This document shows, piece after piece, positions 6,304 through 14,600 of a DNA stretch of 55,573 bases. This stretch comes from JAURVT01 sp049059935 (lineage in GTDB: Bacteria; Actinomycetota; Actinomycetes; Propionibacteriales; Nocardioidaceae): assembly GCF_049059935.1 (NCBI RefSeq), contig NZ_JBMGQR010000023.1:1-55573 (forward strand), in the 5' to 3' direction. A program made the translations under genes and the position numbers. How positions within the stretch are numbered: the first letter of the stretch is position 1; each line of letters begins with the position of its first letter. Below the pieces are notes generated by a model. The model was not told the DNA's origin, did not search any database, and worked only from the letters and a program-made list of their open reading frames with translations.

Positions 6304-8717
6304 TGGTGCCGACGGCGTCGGTCGCGGGCGCGACCCGGGCGATGACGACCGAGGCGGTGCGGCCGTTCGCGCTGTGCGCCGCCCTCGGGGTGCTGACGCT
6401 GGCGCTGCCGCCCTACGACCTCGACCTCGAGACGCTGTCGCTGGCCGGGATCGCCATGGCCGCCGTGGTCGCCGCGGTGATCGTCCTGCCGTGGCGTCGA
6501 TGGCCCGCCTGGACCGACGGCATCGCCCCGATGGCCCTGTTCGGCGTGGTCGCGACCGTGCGTGAGGGCGCCGGCGGTGGCTCCGCGGGTCTGGGGGCAC
6601 TGGTGGTGCTCCCCGTGCTGTGGCTCGCACTCCACGGCACCCGCCGCCAGCTGCAGGCGTCCGGGCTCGCGGTCGTGCTGGTCTTCGTCGGCCCGCTGCT
6701 GGTCGAGGGCGTACAGGCCCGTGCGGTCGGGGAGTGGCGGCAGGCAGCCGTGTGGCTGGCGGTCGTGTGGACCGTCGCGCCCGTCGTCCAGGAGCTCGCT
6801 CGCCGGTCGCGAGAGCGTGCGGACCGCCGGCGGGGGCCGGCGGGGGAGGCGCCCGGCGCCCTCGTGCCCCTGCTGGACGGGGACCTCGACATCGTGGTCG
6901 CCGGGGCGGTCGCGCCGCACGACGATCGCGCTCCGTGGTGCGGGCCCGGGCTGGAGGGGGCGAGCACACCTCAGCACACGGTCCTCCTCGCGCCGGACCT
7001 CCCGGCGGTGCCGGGGTGCACCGACGTCGACGCGGCGGTCCCGGCCCACGACGCCGGCGACGCCCCGTCCAGCGAGCGGGAGGTGCTGGCGTTGCGACAC
7101 CAGGTCGAGCAGCTGGTGGAGGAGGCGCCGACGGGCATCTGCGTGGCCTCGTCCGACGGGATCGTCACGCGGGCCAACCCGGCCCTGTGCGCGATCCTCG
7201 GCCGCGCCCGGGCCGACCTGGTGGGCCGCCCCCTCGAGGGCTCCGGGCTCCTCGGCCCCCGCTCCTGGCCCCAGGTCGTGGACGACCTGGGAGCGGGAGA
7301 CGGTCGCGGCGACAGCTGGGAGACCGAGGTCGCCGACGGCGAGCGCGCGGTCGACCTGCTGGTCCAGGCCGCGCTGCTCGAGAGCCCGGACGGCGCGTCG
7401 GCCTCCCTGCTGCTCCACGTGGTCGACGTGTCGGAGCGTCGCAGGTTCGAGCGGCGGCTCGACCACCTGGCCGGGCACGACCCGCTGACCGGGCTCGCGA
7501 ACAGGCGCAAGTTCGACCAGGTGCTCGCCGACCACCTCGTGATGTGCCGCCGGTACGGGCCCCGGGGGTCGCTGCTGATGATCGACCTCGACCGGTTCAA
7601 GGACGTCAACGACGCCCTGGGGCACGGCGCGGGCGACCAGCTGATCGTCGCCGTCGGCGAGCTGTTCCGGCGCGAGCTGCGCGACACCGACCTCGTCGCG
7701 CGTCTCGGCGGTGACGAGTTCGCGGTGCTGCTGCCCGAGCAGAGCGTCGAGGAGGCCACCACCGTGGCCGAGCGCCTGGTGCGCCTGGTGCGTGAGGAGC
7801 TCGCGACGTTCGACCCCCAGCTGCCCGGCCACGTCACGGCCAGCATCGGGCTGCTGGTCCTGAACGACCCCGACGCGACACCGGCTGAGGTGATGTCGAC
7901 GGCCGACCTCACGATGTACGACGCCAAGGACGCCGGCCGCGACCGGGTCGTCGTGTTCGACGGCGTCGACGCCGCGATGCCGAGGTCCGGTACCCGGCTG
8001 TGCTGGACCACCCGGCTGAGGCGAGCGGTCGAGGAGGACCGGTTCGTCCTGCACGCCCAGCCCGTCGTCGACCTGCACACGCGCCGGCTGGAGTCGGTCG
8101 AGATGCTGATCCGGCTGCGCGGCGACGACGGTGGGCTCGTCATGCCCGACCGCTTCCTCGGCATCGCCGAGCGCATCGGGCTGTCGGCGAGGATCGACCT
8201 GTGGGTGCTCCAGCAGGCGTTGGACGTGCTGAAGCAGCCGGACGGGCCCCCGCGCGTCGCGGTGAACGTGTCGGCCCGCTCGCTGGACGCCGCGGACTTC
8301 CTCCGGCGCACCATCGAGATGATCGAGGCCGGCGGACCGCCCCGTGGACGGTTGACCATCGAGCTCACCGAGACCGCGGCGATCGCCAGCATGCACCGCG
8401 CCCGGGACTTCGCCGAGGCGGTGCGCCACGCCGGGTGCTGGCTGGCGCTCGACGACTTCGGTGCCGGCTACGGGTCGTTCTACTACTTCAAGCACCTGCC
8501 GTTCGACGCCGTGAAGATCGACGGCGAGTTCGTCCGGGGCGCGCTCGAGGAGGCCACCGACCGCAGCATCATCCGGGCCGTGGTCTCGGTGGCCCACGAC
8601 CTCGGGGGCGTCGTGGTCGCCGAGCACGTGCCCGACGAGGACACCGCCGTGCTGCTGACCGAGCTCGGGGTCGACTACGGCCAGGGCTACTACTTCGGGC
8701 GTCCCGAGCCCCTGTGA
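6303..8717 (+). CDS. Membrane PAS-GGDEF-EAL cyclic-di-GMP turnover protein
   Basis: 804 aa if started at ATG 6303; ATG 6342 is an alternative. The first ~165 residues form about six membrane segments (MASE-like sensor). A low-complexity linker is followed by a PAS domain (~275-380, EEAPTGICVASSDGIVTRANPALC). GGDEF spans ~385-550, with intact GGDEF at 469-473 and an inhibitory-site RDTD at 460-463. EAL spans ~570-804. There EAL itself reads EML (600-602), but Asn in VNVSARS, Glu in IELTET, DDFGAGYGS and Lys in VKIDGEF are kept. The later AEGVE motif reads AEHVP, losing its second Glu. Diguanylate cyclase activity looks likely; phosphodiesterase activity is possible but less certain. Confidence 0.88.
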   Translation: MVPTASVAGATRAMTTEAVRPFALCAALGVLTLALPPYDLDLETLSLAGIAMAAVVAAVIVLPWRRWPAWTDGIAPMALFGVVATVREGAGGGSAGLGALVVLPVLWLALHGTRRQLQASGLAVVLVFVGPLLVEGVQARAVGEWRQAAVWLAVVWTVAPVVQELARRSRERADRRRGPAGEAPGALVPLLDGDLDIVVAGAVAPHDDRAPWCGPGLEGASTPQHTVLLAPDLPAVPGCTDVDAAVPAHDAGDAPSSEREVLALRHQVEQLVEEAPTGICVASSDGIVTRANPALCAILGRARADLVGRPLEGSGLLGPRSWPQVVDDLGAGDGRGDSWETEVADGERAVDLLVQAALLESPDGASASLLLHVVDVSERRRFERRLDHLAGHDPLTGLANRRKFDQVLADHLVMCRRYGPRGSLLMIDLDRFKDVNDALGHGAGDQLIVAVGELFRRELRDTDLVARLGGDEFAVLLPEQSVEEATTVAERLVRLVREELATFDPQLPGHVTASIGLLVLNDPDATPAEVMSTADLTMYDAKDAGRDRVVVFDGVDAAMPRSGTRLCWTTRLRRAVEEDRFVLHAQPVVDLHTRRLESVEMLIRLRGDDGGLVMPDRFLGIAERIGLSARIDLWVLQQALDVLKQPDGPPRVAVNVSARSLDAADFLRRTIEMIEAGGPPRGRLTIELTETAAIASMHRARDFAEAVRHAGCWLALDDFGAGYGSFYYFKHLPFDAVKIDGEFVRGALEEATDRSIIRAVVSVAHDLGGVVVAEHVPDEDTAVLLTELGVDYGQGYYFGRPEPL

Positions 8718-8726
8718 CGCAGCGGC

Positions 8727-8750
8727 CGGGGCGCCGTGCCGGCGGCCCCG
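8727..8750. terminator. Hairpin terminator between convergent genes
   Basis: CGGGGC (8727-8732) plus GCCG pairs with CGGC plus GCCCCG (ending 8750) through a 3-nt loop and one bulged G, giving a 10-bp GC stem. It lies between the stop of the GGDEF-EAL gene (8717) and the stop of the convergent kinase-regulator gene (8763). No U-tract follows, as is common in high-GC actinomycetes. Probably bidirectional. Confidence 0.55.
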
Positions 8751-8762
8751 AGGCGCCCGGTC

Positions 8763-11099
8763 TCAGTCGGTCCGACCGAGGTCGTCGCGCGCCCGGTCGG
8801 CCCAGACCGCGGCCTGGGTGCGGCGCTCCATGCCGAGCTTGGCCAGGATCGAGGAGACGTAGTTCTTGACGGTCTTCTCCGCGACGAACAGGCTCTGGCC
8901 GATCTGGCGGTTGGACAGGCCGTCGGCGACGAGCAGCAGGATCTCGCGCTCGCGCGTCGTCAGGCTGGTCAGGACGGGATCGGCGTGGTGCGGTTCGCGG
9001 ACCCGGCGCATCACGCGCTCGGTGACCACCGGGTCGAGCAGGGACCGGCCGTCGTGGACCAGGCGGATGCTCTCGACCAGCCGGGACCCGCCGATCTCCT
9101 TGAGCAGGTAGCCGGCGGCCCCGGCCAGGACCGCGGCGAACAGCGCCTCGTCGTCGTCGTAGGAGGTGAGGATGAGCGAGCGGACCGGGGGGTCGGCGTC
9201 CTGCAGGAACCGGCAGACCTCGATGCCGCTGCCGTCGGGCAGCCTGCCGTCGACCACGACCACGTCGGGACGGGCCGCCGGGATGCGCGCGACGGCGTCC
9301 GCGACGGTCGCGGCCTCCCCGACGACGGTCATGTCGTCCTCACGACCCAGCAGGTCGATCAGCCCGCGACGCACGAGCTCGTGGTCGTCCACGACGAACA
9401 GTCCGATGACGGGCGTCCCCACGATCGGCGCGGTCCAGGTCAGGCGGGTGCCGGCCGGGGTGGCGTCGCCGAGGGAGAACCGCCCGCCGCGCACGTGGGC
9501 GCGGGCCTGGAGGTTGGCCAGTCCGCTGCGGCGCTCGGTCGCCCCCAGCCCGACGCCGTCGTCCTCGACGACCACCCGCACGTGGGTCGCGTCGACGGCC
9601 ACGAGCACCTGCACGTGCGAGGCCTGCGCGTGCCGTCCGGCGTTGGTCGCGGCCTCGCGGACGACGGCGAGCACGTCGTCGGCCAGGTCGTCGACGATCG
9701 TCGCGTCGACGGCGCCCTCGAACCGTGCGGACGGGGTCGACCCGGTGACGGGTGCGACGTCGCGCAGCACGTGGAGGACGCGGGTGCGCAGCCGGGCGAC
9801 CGGTCCGTCGTCGCCGCGGAGGGCGAAGATGCTCGTCCGGATCTGTCCGATGGTCTGGTCGAGGTCCTCGATCAGGCGCGAGACCCGTGCGGCGCGGTCG
9901 CGGGCGTCGGTGGCGGCGGCGAGGCCCTGGAGGGCGAGGCCGCTGGCGAAGAGCCTCTGGATGACGTGGTCGTGCAGGTCGCGGGCGATCCGGTCGCGAT
10001 CCTCCAGCAGCTGCATCGCGCCGAGCCGTCGCTGGGCGTCGGCGCGCTCGAGCGCGAGCGCGGCCTGACCGGCGAACGAGCCGACGAGCTCGAGGTCACG
10101 ATCGACGAACGCAGGCGCCCCCGCCCGGCGGAGCACGGACAGGGCGCCGCCGGCGGTGCGACCGGCCACCAGCGGCAGCGCCATGCCCGCACCGAAGAGT
10201 CGACGTCGGTCACCGGGGATCGCCGTGAGGCCGTCGATCTGGTTGAAGTCGTCGACCAGCAGCGGACGACCGGCGTCCAGCGCCCGCCCGACGAGGGACC
10301 CCCGGCGGGTCACGGGCAGCTCGCGCACCTCCTCGGCGTGCAGGCCGACGATGCTGTGGATGGTGAGGAGGTCGTCCGAGCCGCCCGGGAGGACCACCGC
10401 GACGAGGTCGGCGTCCACGAGCTCGAGGACCCGTTCGGCGATCAGGTCGAGCGCGTCGTCGCTCCCGTCGAGGAGCAGCTCGCGGGTGATCTGCGCCGAT
10501 GCGGCGGCCCACCGCTCACGGTGGCGGGAGTCGGCGAGCAGGCGCGCGTTGGAGATCGCGAGGCCGGCGGTCGCGGCCAGCGCCTGGGCCAGCTCCTGGT
10601 CCTCGGCCGTGAAGTCGCCCTCGAGGCGGTCGGTGAGGTACAGGCTGCCGTAGACGTCGGCGCCCACCCGGATGGGGACGCCGAGGAGGCCGCGCATCGG
10701 CGGGTGGCCGGCCGGGAAGCCGACCGAGCGGCTGTCGGCGGAGACGTCGGTCAGCCTGATCGGGCCGGGGTCGTCGACGAGGGAGCCGAGGATCCCGGTG
10801 CCCCGCGGCGGGTGACCGACCCGACCGGCGACCTGCTCGTCCACGCCGACGTGGATGAACTGCTCCAGACCACCGTCGGGGCGGGTGACGGCGAGGGCGC
10901 CGTACCGGGCGTTGAGGAGGTCCACGGCGGACTCGACGAGCCGCCGCAGCAGCCGTGCGAGGTCGACCTGCTCGACCAGGGACTGGTTCACGTCGACCAG
11001 CCGGCGCAACCGGGCCTGGCTCCGCATCAGCTCGGCCGCGCGTTCGTGGCGGGCGACGTCCTCGTCCGTCGGCCGACCGCGAGGATGGTGGGACGTCAC
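8763..11099 (-). CDS. DosS/DevS-like haem histidine kinase fused to DosR/DevR-like response regulator
   Basis: 778 aa, GTG start with GGAGG seven bases upstream. Domains in order: GAF-A (~35-190), GAF-B (~205-350), HisKA_3 (RIARDLHDHVIQRLF, phospho-acceptor His376), HATPase (REAATNAGRHAQA; EDDGVGLG; SGLANLQ), receiver (~562-680, acidic pair 571-572, Asp617 in VVVVDGRLPDG, Lys667), and LuxR/DosR HTH (LTTREREILLLVADGLSNRQ; EKTVKNYVSSILAKLGMERR). GAF-A keeps GFPAGHPPMR with His132 aligning to the proximal haem ligand His149 of M. tuberculosis DosS, and Tyr154 aligning to Tyr171 of its distal pocket. The kinase-to-receiver linker is only ~6 residues. An in-frame GTG at 9422 could start a free regulator, but no good Shine-Dalgarno precedes it. 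Alternatives: a non-haem ligand in GAF-A. Confidence 0.92.
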   Translation of the reverse strand: MTSHHPRGRPTDEDVARHERAAELMRSQARLRRLVDVNQSLVEQVDLARLLRRLVESAVDLLNARYGALAVTRPDGGLEQFIHVGVDEQVAGRVGHPPRGTGILGSLVDDPGPIRLTDVSADSRSVGFPAGHPPMRGLLGVPIRVGADVYGSLYLTDRLEGDFTAEDQELAQALAATAGLAISNARLLADSRHRERWAAASAQITRELLLDGSDDALDLIAERVLELVDADLVAVVLPGGSDDLLTIHSIVGLHAEEVRELPVTRRGSLVGRALDAGRPLLVDDFNQIDGLTAIPGDRRRLFGAGMALPLVAGRTAGGALSVLRRAGAPAFVDRDLELVGSFAGQAALALERADAQRRLGAMQLLEDRDRIARDLHDHVIQRLFASGLALQGLAAATDARDRAARVSRLIEDLDQTIGQIRTSIFALRGDDGPVARLRTRVLHVLRDVAPVTGSTPSARFEGAVDATIVDDLADDVLAVVREAATNAGRHAQASHVQVLVAVDATHVRVVVEDDGVGLGATERRSGLANLQARAHVRGGRFSLGDATPAGTRLTWTAPIVGTPVIGLFVVDDHELVRRGLIDLLGREDDMTVVGEAATVADAVARIPAARPDVVVVDGRLPDGSGIEVCRFLQDADPPVRSLILTSYDDDEALFAAVLAGAAGYLLKEIGGSRLVESIRLVHDGRSLLDPVVTERVMRRVREPHHADPVLTSLTTREREILLLVADGLSNRQIGQSLFVAEKTVKNYVSSILAKLGMERRTQAAVWADRARDDLGRTD

Positions 11100-11437
11100 G
11101 CGTCGACCTCCAGGGTCCGTTGCGATCTGTCGTCACCGTAGACCCGGTGCCGGGACGTCGGACGGGCGCGGGGCCCTGGCACGTCGGCGCGTTGCAGCGT
11201 GCGTAGATTCGGCCGTTTTGATCTGCGTCGCCGTCCCCGGGCGATATCGTGGACAAGTCATCCATTCGTGGTAGTCAGCCCCTGGACCCGGGCTCCACCC
11301 TGACGTCGTGGAACGGGTTCCATGTCTTCCTCTTCTGCTGTTCTCCCCGGGCTCGGAGCCCTGTCGGCTCCCGGCCCCGCCCACCCTGCTCCCACCGTGC
11401 CCTGCTGCTCCGACGGGTCGGTGAGGTCGTGGACGTC
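11100..11437. promoter_or_regulatory. Divergent intergenic region between kinase-regulator fusion and rsbQ
   Basis: About 340 nt with no supported gene. A good GGAGG lies just before the minus-strand GTG at 11099. I looked for a DosR box (GGGAC-N4-GTCCC) and for a GTTT-spacer-GGGTAT sigma-B-type promoter. The best candidate for the latter (GTTT near 11214, GGGCGA near 11239) has too wide a spacer. Nothing convincing was found. Confidence 0.4.
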
Positions 11438-12259
11438 ATGACGACCGAGGCCGCCGTCCGTCGCCGCAACAACGTCCGTGTCCTCGGGCGGCCGGACGCT
11501 CCGGTGATCGTGTTCGCGCACGGCTTCGGCTGCGACCAGGGCATGTGGAACCGTCTGCTCCCTCACGTCGTGGACGACTACCGCGTGGTGCTCCTCGACC
11601 ACGTCGGGTCCGGGGGGTCCGACGCGGACGCGTACGACTCAGAGCGGTACTCCACCCTCGACGGGTACGCCGCCGACCTGCTCGAGATCTGCACCGTCAT
11701 GGACCTCACGGACGTGACCGTGGTCGCCCACAGCGTCGGCGCGATGATGGCCCTCACCGCCGCCGTGCGGGAGCCCGGACGCCTCGCCCGTCTCGTCCTG
11801 GTGGCGCCGTCCCCCTACTACCTCGACGACCCGGCCGACGGCTACGACGGCGGGTTCTCGCGGGCCGACGTCGACGGGCTGCTGCGATCGCTGGAGACGA
11901 ACTACTTCGCCTGGGCGGCGTCGTTGGCGCCCATGGTGATGGGCAACCCCGGGTCGCCCGAGCTGGCCGGCGAGCTCACCGAGAGCTTCTGCCGGACCGA
12001 CCCCGACGTGGCCCGGGACTTCGCCCGCGTCACGTTCCTGTCCGACTGCCGGCACCTCCTGCCCGAGGTCACCACGCCGACCCTGCTGCTGCAGTGTGCC
12101 GACGACCTGCTGGCGCCGCCGACGGTCGGGCGCTACCTCAGGTCGCGGATCCCGGGCAGCGAGCTGGTGGAGCTCGCCGCCACCGGCCACTGCCCGCACG
12201 TCAGCGCGCCCCTCGAGACCGCCACCGTCATCCGGGCGTACCTCGGCCGGCCCCGATGA
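11438..12259 (+). CDS. rsbQ: RsbQ-type alpha/beta hydrolase (signal receptor)
   Basis: 273 aa from ATG 11438; nearby in-frame GTG codons are alternatives. It follows B. subtilis RsbQ nearly end to end: RRNNVRVLG, AHGFGCDQGMWN, VLLDHVGSGGSD, YSTLDGYAADLLEIC, the nucleophile elbow AHSVGAMM (Ser99), LVAPSPYYLDDP, LLLQCADDLLAPPTVG (Asp222/223) and GHCPHVSAP (His251). RsbQ is a close relative of the plant strigolactone/karrikin receptors. In Bacillus it works with the PAS domain of the phosphatase RsbP to sense energy stress. Here the stop overlaps (ATGA) a gene with an RsbP-like PAS, so the pair is kept but the output differs. Confidence 0.9.
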   Translation: MTTEAAVRRRNNVRVLGRPDAPVIVFAHGFGCDQGMWNRLLPHVVDDYRVVLLDHVGSGGSDADAYDSERYSTLDGYAADLLEICTVMDLTDVTVVAHSVGAMMALTAAVREPGRLARLVLVAPSPYYLDDPADGYDGGFSRADVDGLLRSLETNYFAWAASLAPMVMGNPGSPELAGELTESFCRTDPDVARDFARVTFLSDCRHLLPEVTTPTLLLQCADDLLAPPTVGRYLRSRIPGSELVELAATGHCPHVSAPLETATVIRAYLGRPR

Positions 12260-14073
12260 CGCTCCTGGCCGCCGCGTCGGGCCCGGACGGTCCGGCCGAG
12301 GCCCGCGGCGGCCAGGACCGGCTGGCGACGACCCCGGCCGAGGAGTACGAGGAGCTGTACCACCAGGCGCCGTGCGGGTACCTGACCTGCGACGACGACG
12401 GCGCGATCACGCGGGTGAACGACACCTTCCTGGAGTGGACCGGCCACGGGCGCGACGAGCTGGTCGGGGCCCGGCTGCAGTCGCTGTTGCCGATGGGCGA
12501 CCAGATCCTGTACACCGCGCACTGCCTGCCCCAGCTGAGGACGTCGGGAGCGCTGGCCGAGGTGCTCGTCGAGGTGGTGGCGGCGGACGGGAGCCTGCGG
12601 CCGGCGCTGCTGAGCGCCACCCGGACGGCGCCGGGCGCGACGGCTCCCGCCGAGGTGCGCGTGATCGTCTTCAGCGCGCACCACCGGCGGCAGTACGAGC
12701 ACGAGCTGGTGGGCGCGCTCAGGCGGGCCGAGTCGTCGGAGGCGCGGCGCGCGGAGGCCGAGGCCGAGGCCCGCCACCTGGCCGCCCACGACGCCCTCAC
12801 CGGCCTGCTCAACCGGGCCGGACTGATCGCCCGGCTGGACCAGGTGCTCGCCGCCGAGGGGCAGGCGGCGTCCACGCTGGGCGTGCTCTTCATGGACCTC
12901 GACCACTTCAAGGCCGTGAACGACAGCCTGGGCCACGCGGCGGGGGACGAGCTGCTCGTGGTGGTGGCGGACCGGCTGCGCTCGGTCGCCCGCCCCGGCG
13001 GCATCGTCGCCCGGCTCTCCGGGGACGAGTTCGTGGTCACCGGCGAGGTCGCGGGCCCGGACGACGCGGTGACCATGGCCCGAGCCGTCCTCGACACGCT
13101 GGCCGAGCCCGTGGTGATCCAGGGGCTGGAGATCGTGGTGACGGCCAGCGTGGGCGGTGCCCTGCGCAGCGACGAGCTCGACGCCACGGAGAAGCTGCTG
13201 CACCACGCGGACGTGGCGATGTACCGGGCGAAGGCCTCGGGGCCCAACCAGGTGCAGGTCCACGACCCCACCAGCGTCGACCCCGCGGTCGACCGGTTGC
13301 GCCTGCTCGGCGATCTGCGTCGAGGCGTCCTCGGCGGCGAGCTGCGCGTGCACTACCAGCCGCGGGTGGACCTGCGCACCGGTCTGCCGACCGGTGCCGA
13401 GGCCCTGGTGCGATGGATGCACCCCGAACGCGGCCTCGTCCCGCCGTCGGACTTCATCCCCGTCGCCGAGCAGTCCGGGCTGATCCGACAGGTCGGCCAG
13501 TGGGTGCTCGATGCGGCCGTCGCCGAGGCCGTGCGCTGGACCGGCCACTTCCCCGGTCTGCCGCCGCTGGACGTCTCGGTCAACCTGTCGGCCCGTCAGC
13601 TGTCGGACCCCGAGCTGGTGGGCACGGTCACCGACATCCTCGCCGTCCACGGGCTCGAGGCCGGGCGGCTCGTCCTCGAGATCACCGAGACGGCGCTGAT
13701 CGAGCACCCCGAGGCGGCGTCGGCCACCCTCGAGGCCCTCAAGGCGCTCGGCGTCCGGCTCGCCGTCGACGACTTCGGCACCGGGTACGCGAGCCTCACG
13801 TACCTGCAGCGGTTCCCGCTGGACGAGCTGAAGATCGACCGCTCGTTCGTCCTGGGCCTGGACGCGGGCGCCGGGAGCGACCGGGCCATCGTCTCGACGT
13901 GCGTCCAGCTGGCCCAGGCCATCGGCGTCTGCGCCGTGGCCGAGGGGGTGGAGACGTCACGTCAGCGCGAGCTCCTGCTCGCGTTCGGGTGCGAGCTCGG
14001 CCAGGGGTTCCTCTTCACCGCCCCGCTGCCGCCGGAGCAGTTCGCCGACTGGGTGCACGCCGCCACCGCCTGA
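12256..14073 (+). CDS. RsbP-type PAS domain fused to GGDEF-EAL
   Basis: 605 aa, cytoplasmic. Residues ~30-148 form a PAS domain with the RsbP signature: HQAPCGYLTCDDDGAITRVN, FLEWTGHGRDELVGARLQSL and VVAADGSLRPALLSATR. A charged coiled coil (~150-178) leads to GGDEF (~179-340). There the motif is SGDEF (255-259), and the RxxD inhibitory site is absent (RPGG). The EAL domain (~350-600) has intact EAL (382-384), SVNLSAR, EITETA, DDFGTGYAS (505-513), KIDRSF and AEGVET (562-567), so phosphodiesterase activity is likely. SGDEF variants can still be cyclases. It overlaps rsbQ by ATGA. RsbQ probably modulates this PAS, making cyclic-di-GMP turnover the output (inference). Confidence 0.9.
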   Translation: MTLLAAASGPDGPAEARGGQDRLATTPAEEYEELYHQAPCGYLTCDDDGAITRVNDTFLEWTGHGRDELVGARLQSLLPMGDQILYTAHCLPQLRTSGALAEVLVEVVAADGSLRPALLSATRTAPGATAPAEVRVIVFSAHHRRQYEHELVGALRRAESSEARRAEAEAEARHLAAHDALTGLLNRAGLIARLDQVLAAEGQAASTLGVLFMDLDHFKAVNDSLGHAAGDELLVVVADRLRSVARPGGIVARLSGDEFVVTGEVAGPDDAVTMARAVLDTLAEPVVIQGLEIVVTASVGGALRSDELDATEKLLHHADVAMYRAKASGPNQVQVHDPTSVDPAVDRLRLLGDLRRGVLGGELRVHYQPRVDLRTGLPTGAEALVRWMHPERGLVPPSDFIPVAEQSGLIRQVGQWVLDAAVAEAVRWTGHFPGLPPLDVSVNLSARQLSDPELVGTVTDILAVHGLEAGRLVLEITETALIEHPEAASATLEALKALGVRLAVDDFGTGYASLTYLQRFPLDELKIDRSFVLGLDAGAGSDRAIVSTCVQLAQAIGVCAVAEGVETSRQRELLLAFGCELGQGFLFTAPLPPEQFADWVHAATA

Positions 14074-14269
14074 GGAACGGGAGGTCAGGTGAGCGCGGAC
14101 CTGTGCTCGTGGACGTGCTCGGCGATCGTCCTGGCCGGGCGGCCGAGGCGACGGCGACGGCGACGGCGGCGGACACCTGGCGTCCGTCGTCCTCCCCGCG
14201 GCGGACGACGTCGACGTACTGGTGGACCAGCCCGCGTGCCTGCCAGCGCGGGGAGCACGCGGCTCGCGG

Positions 14270-14510
14270 GCCCAGGCAGAGCGCGCCATCCACCTCCCCG
14301 AGCGAGACACCCTGGTCACCGGCGACGCCCAGGTCACCCGTGACCCCTACACCGGCCGCGCCGGCCCGCAGATCGTCAGCGGGGCAGCCACTGCCTCGAG
14401 TCGCGAGGCCAGGCGCTCGCTCGACGCACTCGCCGACACCGGTGCGGGCCTGGCTCCTTCCCGGGCACGGCGAGCCGTGGCAGCGCGGTGTCGGCACGGC
14501 AGTCGACATC
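14270..14510 (+). pseudogene. Remnant of an MBL-fold metallohydrolase
   Basis: No intact gene fits the 530 nt after the PAS-GGDEF-EAL stop. One frame reads AIHLPERDTLVTGDA and TRDPYTGRAGPQIV, then REARRSLDALADTGA. The next frame continues LLPGHGEPWQRGVGTAV. Together these are the C-terminal third of a metallo-beta-lactamase-fold hydrolase (the TGDA Asp and PGHG His regions), broken by a frameshift near 14450. No N-terminal HxHxDH motif is found upstream. The rest of 14074-14600 shows nothing else. Confidence 0.65.
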
Positions 14511-14600
14511 GGACGACGACGGCGTCTGCAACAGCCGGCACACCCGCCGGCCCCAGGCCCGACCGCCTCGTGCCGACGGTCGGCACCCGGGCCAGGGTCG

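Noticed and set aside
6048..8627. Long open frame on the minus strand opposite the GGDEF-EAL gene (and similar ones opposite 3716-4891 and 8763-11099)
   Set aside because: Antisense shadows of high-GC codon use; their translations are His/Arg/Gly/Val-rich with no domain, while the plus or minus partner has complete families.
11214..11244. Sigma-B-type promoter before rsbQ
   Set aside because: GTTT and GGGCGA are present but the spacer is about 20 nt, too long, and the -10 element is poor.
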